A DNA stretch of 64,000 bases. Origin: Nereocystis luetkeana. Its lineage: Eukaryota > Sar > Phaeophyceae > Laminariales > Laminariaceae. The notes beneath the pieces were generated by a model, which saw only the letters and a list, made by a program, of their open reading frames with translations, did no database searches and was not told the DNA's origin. The stretch lies in the NCBI GenBank assembly GCA_031213475.1, contig JARUPZ010000021.1, forward strand, positions 4,130,438-4,194,437, given 5' to 3'. The position numbers and the translations under genes are program-made. Of the stretch, positions 62,001 to 64,000 are shown in pieces. How positions within the stretch are numbered: the stretch's first letter is position 1; each line of letters starts with the position of its first letter.

Positions 62001-63876
62001 CATACAGCTCTCGTTAAACCGCACCTTCGGGAATCGACCAACTATTAATCCGACGAAATAACTATAATAGTTGGTGACTTATGTCGTGCCGGCTCGTACA
62101 GCCCTAGTAAAACCGCAGCACCTTCGGCAATCGACCACCAGGTAGCTATCAGACAGACTATTGAATAATAACTTTAGTCGTGCTGACTCACTCAACTCTA
62201 GTGAACACCCAGATGATAGTCCAGCGATAAGGCATGCCTTATTGGTGTAGGGTATGCCTTTTAGGGATAAGCCATGCCTTCTTGCGATAAGGCATGCTTT
62301 TTTGGGTATTTCCTCCGTCAGTAGTGTTGTGAGCCGAAAATGGAAATGGCCTCCGTCGGTTTTCGGTCTTTTGTTGAAAAACTCGGTCAGATTCGGTCCA
62401 CGAAAAATACATGGCAACCCGAAGCCAAAACCGAACGTTTTTTTCTTCGATAAAAGGAGAAACCGAAAACGTCGATCGGTTGTTTCGGTGTTTTTTGTTT
62501 GCAAATTCACCGAGAATTAGGAAAAGTATCGGTTCTCTTGATTGCCGTATTTGGTCTTGAATGAAAGCGATATAAAAAAACGACGTTCCGCTATCGCTTC
62601 GCAACACTCATAGCACACCTATCGTGGCTCGCGGCTTGCACAAGTACGGCACCAGGGTGGTGCACGCTTTTCGGGCTCCGTTCGCTTGTTGGTGTGCTGA
62701 ATTTTGGCGGACCTGTGTATTTATTTTGATCGATAAAGGGTGTACTACGAAGTATTTATATGTATATGTGATTCCACGACCGACGCTTGTTGCATGGTGC
62801 ATGGTCATATTGGTGCGCACCAGTCTCTGGCGATTTTTTTTGTTATCGTATTTATTCTCCGGCGACTGGTTGTGATGGGTAGTGTCTGGTGACTTTTAGG
62901 TCTCGTGGTACATCTCTGGTGAATTTTAGCTCTCTCGTGGTACGTGCCCTTCGACAACTTGTATTACGCGGGGGGGGCATAGTAAATAGGACCTACGGTA
63001 CACACAAAAACCTATATTTTTCGCTATTTTTACTAGCAATATTTGGTCCAAGTTATCGTCGCAATTTCTGGAGACCAGCTTCACCTGTTTCGCTTGCCAA
63101 ATCTGCAACTGTTAGTAGGGTCTCTCAGACCTCTCCGGCGGAAAGACGTCGTCGTCGTCGCTGTTGTTGCCGCTGTCCTTGGTTGCCCTCTCGCTGCCGT
63201 AAGTCGTTGTCGCTGTTGGGAGCTGGAGCTGGAGCTGCCGCCACACCGTCTCGCCTCGTCACGATGCCCACCCGCAACCGCCAATGATCCAATATTCGAA
63301 AAAAAAATAATCTAACAGACTTCCTATCGCCCCCTCGCCTCTTCCTACCACCTTTTCTCCCTTACCACCGTGTCCCTTTTCCCTACCTTCTCTTGCTTCG
63401 CCCCCCCCCCGCATTACTTTTACGCACCTCTCTTCTCGTCCTCCACCCCGCTTTCTTCGAACGGAACACTCACACGCCACGACACTCCGACCGGACGGTG
63501 CTACCGACGGAACCGTCTATCGATGGCGAACGTAAAACACGATGCGTCAAAATTACCGTCTACGCCCAGCTCGACGAGACCACACGACGTCATCATGTCC
63601 GACTTCCGCGCCGGAAAACCGCTCTTTCCTTTGAGGGATGAAACCGCTGCCACCAAAGAAACTTCTCGCGGCTCTTACGCCCCCACGGAGGAAGAAGCGG
63701 AGGAGGCGGAAGAGGGGGGGGTGGGAGGGTGTTTGACGTTGTCTTCGGCAGAGCGGGTTGGTACGTGGGGGGGCAAGAAGGCGTGTGGGACCGACACGGC
63801 GTCGACTCTGTCCCTTGCGGAGGAGGATGGGGACGGGTTGTCCGACGCGGCGGCCAAAGGACCCTCGGCGGAAGAG
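31943..63876 (+). CDS. KIF11: Kinesin-5 (BimC/Eg5-type) mitotic motor, 23 exons, 3' end beyond the window
   Basis: Plus-end-directed microtubule motor; the family forms bipolar tetramers that push spindle poles apart. The 23 inferred exons give 1074 codons in one frame. The motor (about 14-350) has [11 protein letters not shown] (14-24), the P-loop GQTGTGKT (95-102), switch I NKNSSRSH (208-215) and switch II DLAGSE (244-249). The neck linker [18 protein letters not shown] (about 339-356) is typical of kinesin-5. A coiled-coil stalk runs from about 361 to 940. A BimC box (956-968, [13 protein letters not shown]) follows, with Thr959 in a CDK-type TP site. That box identifies the subfamily. The tail beyond 972 is acidic and Ser/Thr-rich. 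Oddities are a short loop L5, three GC-AG introns (4, 5 and probably 13) and fifteen consecutive phase-0 introns (7-21). Exon calls in the stalk rest on splice signals and frame, and a missed small exon is possible. Confidence 0.95.
33472..33590 (+). mobile_element. MITE-A copy 6, right end lost, with double CCTGGTA insertion
   Basis: Left end TATTACGGGGGGGCATAGTA. Where sister copies read AAACCTATATATTT, this one reads AAACCTACCTGGTACCTGG then TATATATTT, giving two overlapping TACCTGGTA 9-mers (33520 and 33527). The right terminal repeat is missing. Confidence 0.85.
34055..34148. mobile_element. Hairpin-B copy 5
   Basis: Left AACCTTTTACAACTGCAGTC, right ACTGCAGTCCTAAAAAAGGT, with internal GTCCCGTTTTGAGG and CCCCAAAACAGG; in kinesin intron 1. 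Confidence 0.82.
34255..35700. other. GC-rich block with unrecognised open frames
   Basis: Base composition rises above the rest of intron 1 and frames of 85-168 codons overlap on both strands. None matches a family I can name, and none has splice sites in phase with kinesin. It may be an old insert of unknown type or a decayed gene piece. Confidence 0.35.
34643..34734. repeat. 46-bp direct tandem duplication
   Basis: Two almost identical units beginning AAGCACGCTGCTTATGG and AAGCATGCTGCTTATGG and ending GCCTGCGTGACGTA. One substitution separates them, so the duplication is recent. Confidence 0.95.
36312..36489 (+). CDS. KIF11: Kinesin-5 exon 2
   Basis: Completes Arg26 and encodes to residue 85: [20 protein letters not shown], then [20 protein letters not shown] and [19 protein letters not shown]. 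(Y/F)xxDxVFGP is a conserved motor strand. Acceptor TTCGCAG, donor CAG|GTGCGG. Confidence 0.95.
36778..36802. repeat. (CTG)n microsatellite
   Basis: About eight CTG units in kinesin intron 2, next to a TACCTGGTA 9-mer (36805). Confidence 0.95.
36960..37200 (-). other. tRNA-like sequence split by a MITE-A copy
   Basis: On the minus strand GATGGTCTAGTGGTACC (about 37168-37184) resembles a tRNA A box, and GTGAGTTCAAATCTCAC (about 37022-37040) is a complete T stem-loop. Between them lies MITE-A copy 7. A second T-arm-like string, GTGAGTTCGAATATCAC, follows. No matching acceptor stem is found, so this is a tRNA pseudogene or tRNA-derived repeat and not an active tRNA. Confidence 0.3.
37049..37155 (-). 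mobile_element. MITE-A copy 7
   Basis: TATTACGGGGGACAATAA ... CATGGTCCCCCGTAA, with the core in reverse orientation (GGACCAAAAATTAAG). Confidence 0.82.
37339..37395 (+). CDS. KIF11: Kinesin-5 exon 3 (P-loop)
   Basis: Residues 86-104, [19 protein letters not shown], the ATP-binding Walker A of kinesins. Acceptor TCTCTCAG, donor ACG|GTGAGA. Confidence 0.97.
38786..38917 (+). CDS. KIF11: Kinesin-5 exon 4 (loop L5 region)
   Basis: Residues 105-148: [20 protein letters not shown], then [20 protein letters not shown] and LYNE. Only eight residues lie between MEG and GVIPR, against about sixteen in human Eg5 as I recall it. The donor is GAG|GCAAGT, a GC-AG intron; no GT donor in the right frame lies nearby. 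Confidence 0.93.
39097..39205 (+). mobile_element. MITE-A copy 8
   Basis: TATTACGGGGGACCATAG ... GTATGGTCCCCCGTAATA; nearly complete inverted repeats, in kinesin intron 4. Confidence 0.88.
39482..39562. repeat. Two poly-C runs (C18 and C17)
   Basis: C18 at 39482-39499 and C17 at 39546-39562, with CGGCCATGCATGATATTGAG between them, a string typical of repeat D. Confidence 0.9.
39640..39990 (+). repeat. Dispersed repeat D, copy 2
   Basis: Contains AACGATAAAACGATCGTTAT, GGATAAGACCAGCAAAAA, GTTGGAGGTGTCTCTGTTAG and GCGTGGTCAATGGTC. It is the inverted counterpart of 42460-42835. A short frame ([14 protein letters not shown]) matches [14 protein letters not shown] in the other copy, so the repeat may derive from a coding element. 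No family recognised. Confidence 0.75.
40023..40128. repeat. 18-bp minisatellite at a splice acceptor
   Basis: About six units of CTCTCGCCTATCTGACTG, ending about 40 bp before exon 5 and forming its pyrimidine-rich region. Confidence 0.95.
40168..40237 (+). CDS. KIF11: Kinesin-5 exon 5
   Basis: Residues 149-171 plus one base: [20 protein letters not shown] then AKR. It supplies the E(L)xDLL segment expected after ELYNE. Acceptor TGTTAAG. The donor CGAG|GCAAGT is a second GC-AG intron; only this junction completes Gly172 and keeps RGVV in frame. Confidence 0.93.
40423..40456. mobile_element. Hairpin-B half copy
   Basis: ACCGTTTTAGGACCGCAGTC then CCGTTTCGTCCCC; only the left arm is present. 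Kinesin intron 5. Confidence 0.6.
41040..41147 (+). mobile_element. MITE-A copy 9
   Basis: TATTACGGGGGACCATAG ... AACTATGGCCCCCCGTTATA; kinesin intron 5. A Hairpin-B fragment abuts its right side. Confidence 0.87.
41150..41229. mobile_element. Hairpin-B copy 6 (left arm eroded)
   Basis: GGGGGCAAACAAGTCAACTT, then GTCTGTCCCCCAAACGG and AACTGCGGTCCTAAAAGGG. Confidence 0.7.
41442..41667 (+). CDS. KIF11: Kinesin-5 exon 6 (switch I and II)
   Basis: Gly172 to residue 246 plus two bases: [60 protein letters not shown] and [15 protein letters not shown]. Contains NxxSSRSH and the start of DLAGSE. Acceptor TTCCGCAG, donor GG|GTGAGT. Confidence 0.97.
42000..42141 (+). repeat. Dispersed repeat D fragment with C20 run
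   Basis: GTCTCTGTTAGAAGTAGGAA, CGGTGCTCCGTCTCGAAAGG and AAGGCAAGCGACAAACGAGT, ending in C20 at 42122-42141. It lies in intron 6 and ends about 40 bp before exon 7. Confidence 0.75.
42184..42400 (+). CDS. KIF11: Kinesin-5 exon 7
   Basis: Completes Gly247 and encodes to residue 319: [60 protein letters not shown] and [12 protein letters not shown]. This is the kinesin relay-helix and L12 region. Acceptor GAGCAG, donor TCG|GTGAGT. Confidence 0.97.
42460..42835 (-). repeat. Dispersed repeat D, copy 3 (inverted), with G41
   Basis: The reverse complement of this stretch carries AACGATAAAACGATCGCTAT, GGGGATAAGACTAGCAAAAA, TTGGAGGTGTCTCT twice and GCGTGGTCAATGGTCGAACG, matching copy 2. A G41 homopolymer (42488-42528) sits at its end. 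It lies in kinesin intron 7. Confidence 0.78.
42488..42528. repeat. G41 homopolymer
   Basis: Forty-one consecutive G, the longest homopolymer in the window and on the coding strand of kinesin intron 7. Confidence 0.95.
42957..43079 (+). CDS. KIF11: Kinesin-5 exon 8 (end of motor, neck linker)
   Basis: Residues 320-360: [20 protein letters not shown], then [20 protein letters not shown] and E. The neck-linker pattern NKPxxNQKLxKxxLxKEY is kinesin-5 specific. Acceptor CGACCCAG, donor GAG|GTAGGT. Confidence 0.95.
43200..43250. repeat. Dispersed repeat D fragment
   Basis: GTTCGGCCATTGACCACGCG then TCCCTTTCGGG, the inverted end motif of repeat D. Confidence 0.6.
43386..43491 (-). mobile_element. 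MITE-A copy 10
   Basis: TTACGCGGGACCATAG ... CTATGGTCCCCCGTAA; the core is shortened. Kinesin intron 8. Confidence 0.8.
43760..43870 (+). CDS. KIF11: Kinesin-5 exon 9
   Basis: Residues 361-397: [20 protein letters not shown], then [17 protein letters not shown]. (R/K)xKNGVY is a conserved kinesin-5 neck motif. Acceptor CCCGTAG, donor CAG|GTACAG. Confidence 0.93.
44034..44062. repeat. (TTG)n microsatellite
   Basis: About nine TTG units in kinesin intron 9. Confidence 0.95.
44258..44314 (+). CDS. KIF11: Kinesin-5 exon 10
   Basis: Residues 398-416, [19 protein letters not shown]; coiled coil. Acceptor TTCCGCAG, donor AAG|GTGAAG. Confidence 0.85.
44842..44958 (+). CDS. KIF11: Kinesin-5 exon 11
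   Basis: Residues 417-455: [20 protein letters not shown], then [19 protein letters not shown]; strong coiled coil. Acceptor GCGCACAG, donor GAG|GTGGGT. Confidence 0.88.
45409..45492 (+). CDS. KIF11: Kinesin-5 exon 12
   Basis: Residues 456-483: [20 protein letters not shown], then AACQEFLK; coiled coil. Acceptor AACCTCAG after a long C-rich tract, donor AAG|GTGAGA. Confidence 0.88.
45568..45666. mobile_element. Hairpin-B copy 7
   Basis: AACCCTTTTAGAACCGCAGT on the left and GCGGTCCTAAAAGGGTTAA on the right, with GGGGACAAACC and GTTTGTCCCC inside; kinesin intron 12. Confidence 0.88.
46125..46205. repeat. Family F single arm
   Basis: TCGGGAAAGTTATGAGTGAT, GTTGAAGATCATGCTGCACA and TTGTCGGAAGGCAAG, then AATAATAATA, as in the right arm at 5690-5755. 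Confidence 0.8.
46264..46359. mobile_element. Hairpin-B copy 8 (best preserved)
   Basis: TTAACCCTTTTAGAACCGCA ... TGCGGTTCTAAAAGGGTTAA, with GTCCCGTTTTGGGGACAA and TTGTCCCCACAACGGGAC inside. The arms are almost perfectly complementary over about 38 bp. Confidence 0.92.
47195..47310 (+). repeat. Dispersed repeat shared with 56520-56660
   Basis: Both loci carry TCTGGACAA.CCGT.GTCACAGGTGTCT, a C-rich stretch, then a CATT.C..CTGCTCGTCGA-like segment. Unclassified. Confidence 0.6.
47370..47450 (-). other. tRNA-like B-box region
   Basis: On the minus strand TTGCTTGGTGGGTGG and GTGGGTTCAAGTCTCAC resemble A and B boxes with a T stem. The acceptor stem does not pair, so I do not call a tRNA gene. 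Confidence 0.25.
47497..47605 (-). mobile_element. MITE-A copy 11
   Basis: TTATTACGGGGGACTATAG ... TAGGGTCCGCCGTTACAATA; reverse core with ACCGTAGGTCC near the right end. Confidence 0.82.
47845..47950. repeat. Family F arm
   Basis: GAGTGATCAACGTTGAAGCT, CTCATTGTCGGATGGTAAAC, then AATAATAC strings. Confidence 0.65.
47948..48113 (-). mobile_element. MITE-A copy 12 with internal duplication
   Basis: TATTACGGGGGGCCATAG ... ACTATGGTTCCCCGTAA. The segment AAATAGGACCAAAT plus TTGGTAAAAA occurs twice, so the element is about 55 bp longer than its sisters. Confidence 0.82.
48460..48612 (+). CDS. KIF11: Kinesin-5 exon 13
   Basis: Residues 484-534: [40 protein letters not shown] and [11 protein letters not shown]. 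The favoured donor is CAG|GCAAGC (GC-AG), because the joined [17 protein letters not shown] matches the spacing of GLHSKLDRKKAVDQ in human Eg5 as I recall it. A GT alternative (AAG|GTGTCG at 48600) is also in phase and would drop VSRQ. Confidence 0.82.
48735..48870. repeat. GACCC array, third locus (family G)
   Basis: About three units of some 40 bp: TTGACCCGACCCGACCCGTG, then AGATTTCGAACAC; kinesin intron 13. Confidence 0.9.
49069..49281 (+). CDS. KIF11: Kinesin-5 exon 14
   Basis: Residues 535-605: [60 protein letters not shown] and [11 protein letters not shown]; Ala/Glu-rich coiled coil. Acceptor GAAGCAG, donor GAG|GTAAAT. Confidence 0.9.
49486..49815 (+). repeat. Dispersed repeat D, copy 4, starting in C24
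   Basis: C24 (49486-49509), then TAGGATGCAGCTCACC, CCGACGTGCTCCACCCCGAC, GCGAGGGTCTATGGTCATAC, GGCCATGCATGACACG and GCGTGGTCAATGGTCGAGCG. Same order as copy 1 at 24.6-25.0 kb. Confidence 0.78.
49954..50094 (+). CDS. KIF11: Kinesin-5 exon 15
   Basis: Residues 606-652: [40 protein letters not shown] and IAAWNQE. Acceptor GTTGAAAG, donor GAG|GTGAGG. Confidence 0.85.
50095..50390. repeat. Tandem repeat, about 45-bp unit, about 6 copies
   Basis: Units share TCGTGACCCAATCAGGTGGG or TCGCGACGCAATCAGGTGAG followed by TAAC and a variable AGTAAAATCG. It starts at the exon 15 donor, and several units contain CAGGTGAGT donor-like strings. Confidence 0.8.
50520..50720. repeat. AGTGCCGG-type repeat
   Basis: TATAGTGCCGGTATTG, GCGGCACTACTCGG and CGGCACTATAGAGG. 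Similar strings lie at 36605-36720 and 63888-63970, so this is a dispersed family in three kinesin introns. Confidence 0.55.
50787..50915 (+). CDS. KIF11: Kinesin-5 exon 16
   Basis: Residues 653-695: [40 protein letters not shown] and KDK. Acceptor CTTCCCAG keeps phase 0; the stronger-looking TTTTGCAG at 50749 would break phase. Donor AAG|GTAACC. Confidence 0.85.
50940..51325. repeat. GATC-rich minisatellite, 26-32-bp unit
   Basis: About 13 units of ATCTGTAGCAGATCACGACC plus TAGATC, with frequent self-complementary GATC cores; kinesin intron 16. Confidence 0.9.
51531..51630. mobile_element. Hairpin-B copy 9
   Basis: AAACCCTTTTAGAACGCCAG ... CGCAGTTTCTAGAAGGGTTT; kinesin intron 16. Confidence 0.87.
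51665..51890. repeat. Tandem repeat, about 58-bp unit, 4 copies
   Basis: Units share AGATTGGGCATGCC, TTACT.TCG and a CGAGC or GACCGA segment; kinesin intron 16. Confidence 0.8.
52056..52205 (+). CDS. KIF11: Kinesin-5 exon 17
   Basis: Residues 696-745: [40 protein letters not shown] and [10 protein letters not shown]; coiled coil. Acceptor CGGCCAG, donor GAG|GTGAGG. Confidence 0.87.
52927..53005. repeat. Satellite-C-like hairpin, single copy
   Basis: CCACTCTGTGTCTTAGTATA ... TTTCGGGATAGAGTGG; inverted ends of about 8 bp, kinesin intron 17. Confidence 0.5.
53706..53828 (+). CDS. KIF11: Kinesin-5 exon 18
   Basis: Residues 746-786: [40 protein letters not shown] and E. Acceptor TTTGTCCAG; a second in-phase acceptor (ACTGCAG at 53735) would remove ten residues. 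Donor GAG|GTGAGG. Confidence 0.8.
54080..54115 (+). other. Isolated tRNA T-arm-like string
   Basis: CGTGGGTTCGAATCCCACG is a perfect T stem-loop with a consensus B box. No A box or matching acceptor stem lies in the 70 bp upstream, so it is at best a tRNA fragment. Kinesin intron 18. Confidence 0.35.
54818..54914. mobile_element. Hairpin-B copy 10
   Basis: TTAACCCTTTTAGGACCCCA ... TTGGGGTGCTAAAGGGGTTA; arms matched with compensating changes (ACCCCAGTCC against GGATTGGGGT). Confidence 0.87.
55037..55142 (-). mobile_element. MITE-A copy 13
   Basis: TTTCAGGGGGCCATGATA ... TGTGGTCCCCCGTAATG; left end degraded, reverse core with ACCAAATATTGTT. Confidence 0.78.
55804..55943. mobile_element. Hairpin-B copy 11 (decayed) next to a C17 run
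   Basis: A C-run at about 55804-55820, then TCTCGGGGGACAAACTACG and CGAAACGGGGCCGCAGTCCT plus AAAATGG. The left arm is poor. Confidence 0.6.
56520..56660 (+). repeat. Dispersed repeat shared with 47195-47310
   Basis: CTCTGGACAAACCGTAGTCA then CAGGTGTCTTCCCTACCC, and downstream CATTGCTAGTCGACGTTC. Confidence 0.6.
56717..56821 (+). CDS. KIF11: Kinesin-5 exon 19
   Basis: Residues 787-821: [20 protein letters not shown], then [15 protein letters not shown]. Acceptor GCGCACAG, donor GAG|GTATGT. Confidence 0.85.
57804..57913 (-). mobile_element. MITE-A copy 14
   Basis: TATTACGAGGGGCCATAG ... AACTATGGTTCCCCGTAGTA. A TACCAGGTA 9-mer lies 9 bp beyond its right end (57922). Confidence 0.85.
58064..58180 (+). 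CDS. KIF11: Kinesin-5 exon 20
   Basis: Residues 822-860: [20 protein letters not shown], then [19 protein letters not shown]. Acceptor CTCTTCAG, donor GAG|GTAACC. Confidence 0.85.
58820..58895. repeat. GACCC repeat, fourth locus (family G)
   Basis: GGACCCGGCCCGTGATGTTT, CGAAATTTTCCTGTCCCGAC and CCGCGGATGGGGTCATGACC; same unit as at 48.8 kb but shorter. Kinesin intron 20. Confidence 0.8.
59183..59350 (+). CDS. KIF11: Kinesin-5 exon 21
   Basis: Residues 861-916: [40 protein letters not shown] and [16 protein letters not shown]. Acceptor TGACGCAG, donor GAG|GTGGGC. Confidence 0.85.
59715..59810. mobile_element. Hairpin-B copy 12
   Basis: AACTTCTAAGACTGCAGTCC ... GGGACCTCAGTGCTAAATGG, with GGGGGCAAACC and GGTTTGCCCCC inside; kinesin intron 21. 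Confidence 0.82.
60318..60484 (+). CDS. KIF11: Kinesin-5 exon 22 (BimC box)
   Basis: Residues 917-971 plus two bases: [40 protein letters not shown] and [15 protein letters not shown]. The TPxKxxYPxP pattern is the BimC box, the CDK1 target that in other kinesin-5 proteins controls spindle binding. Acceptor TGGACAG, donor AG|GTGAGC. Confidence 0.95.
60992..61108 (-). mobile_element. MITE-A copy 15
   Basis: GTTACGGGGGGCCATAGTAA ... ACTGTGGTCCCCCGTAATA; reverse core, kinesin intron 22. Confidence 0.85.
61278..61890 (-). repeat. Satellite C array, about 180-bp unit, 3.3 copies
   Basis: Reverse-complement units of the 27.9-kb array: GTGGTAGGCACCAGTTTT, GTTGTGAGGGGAGTGACCAG, TATATAGGTACCAG, TTACAGGTACCAGTATATGT, CACTGGAACATA and ACCACTCTGGGTGTAAATAT, then AAGGGC. 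Kinesin intron 22. Confidence 0.87.
61905..62215. repeat. Tandem repeat, about 105-bp unit, 3 copies
   Basis: Units share GCACCTTCGG.AATCGACCA, ACTATTAATCCGAC, TTGGTGACTTAAGTCGTGCC and GACTC.TACAGC; kinesin intron 22. Confidence 0.82.
62220..62312. repeat. AAGGCATGCCTT palindromic repeat
   Basis: Four units of GATAAGGCATGCCTTNTNG. A related copy lies at 20697-20732. Confidence 0.85.
62962..63050 (+). mobile_element. MITE-A copy 16, right end lost
   Basis: TATTACGCGGGGGGGGCATA ... TACTAGCAATATTTGGTCC and then no right terminal repeat. Confidence 0.8.
63570..63876 (+). CDS. KIF11: Kinesin-5 exon 23 (tail; not the last exon)
   Basis: Completes Ser972 and encodes to residue 1074: [20 protein letters not shown], then acidic [31 protein letters not shown] and [10 protein letters not shown]. 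Acceptor ACGCCCAG matches the phase left by exon 22. Donor GAG|GTACGT leads into an intron that leaves the window. Confidence 0.75.
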
Positions 63877-64000
63877 GTACGTCCCTCTTATGGTGCCGGT
63901 TGAAGTATCGTATAGAGTATTGGTCTCTCTATAGTGCCGCCTGAGTAGTGAGGGGTGCCCGCTATATGTAGTGCTTGTGGAATCGCTTAGCACAGATGGG
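63877..64000 (+). other. Start of kinesin-5 intron 23
   Basis: The intron opens GTACGTCC and carries TGGTGCCGGTTG and GTGCCGCCTGAGTAGTG strings of the AGTGCCGG repeat family. The end of the gene lies to the right. Confidence 0.7.

Overview
The window is nuclear DNA from a eukaryote with intron-rich genes and long, repeat-filled introns. Exons are clearly GC-rich, introns run from about 0.4 to 4.3 kb, and homopolymer, microsatellite and minisatellite tracts are abundant. The gene style suggests a photosynthetic stramenopile, perhaps a brown alga. That is an inference from style and not from a diagnostic marker.

Two real genes account for about 50 kb. They are divergent, with start codons only 80 bp apart around 31.9 kb. 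To the left, on the minus strand (31862 down to 13948), is a ten-exon PPP-family Ser/Thr protein phosphatase of about 490 aa. It has a short coiled-coil N-terminus and all PPP metal-ligand motifs (GDIHG, GDYVDRG, GNHE, HGG, RAHE). To the right, on the plus strand (31943 to beyond 63876), is a kinesin-5 (BimC/Eg5/KIF11 type) mitotic motor. I resolved 23 exons and 1074 codons in a continuous frame: motor domain, neck linker, a long coiled-coil stalk and a BimC box with a CDK-type TP site. The gene runs off the right edge. The shared promoter could co-regulate a mitotic motor and a phosphatase, but nothing in the sequence proves that.

The leftmost 12-13.9 kb holds no gene I can support firmly, only one possible orphan exon (5.8-6.0 kb), a possible alternative last exon of the phosphatase (12.0 kb) and many repeats. 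Both genes' introns and this left flank carry the same repeats: a roughly 110-bp MITE with TA target duplication (16 copies), a roughly 95-bp near-perfect hairpin element (12 or more copies), a roughly 180-bp tandem satellite in inverse orientation in one intron of each gene, and an unclassified repeat whose inverted copies bracket kinesin exons 5-7.

The most unusual signal is the 9-mer TACCWGGTA (CCWGG between TA dinucleotides). It occurs 28 times, where about 0.5 is expected in random sequence. In two MITE copies it is visibly an insertion relative to sister copies. It looks like an excision footprint of a TA-targeting transposon with a five-base overhang. Other points are three GC-AG introns in the kinesin gene, a (CAG)18 tract directly upstream of the acceptor of the phosphatase's first catalytic exon, a shortened motor loop L5, and a G41 homopolymer.
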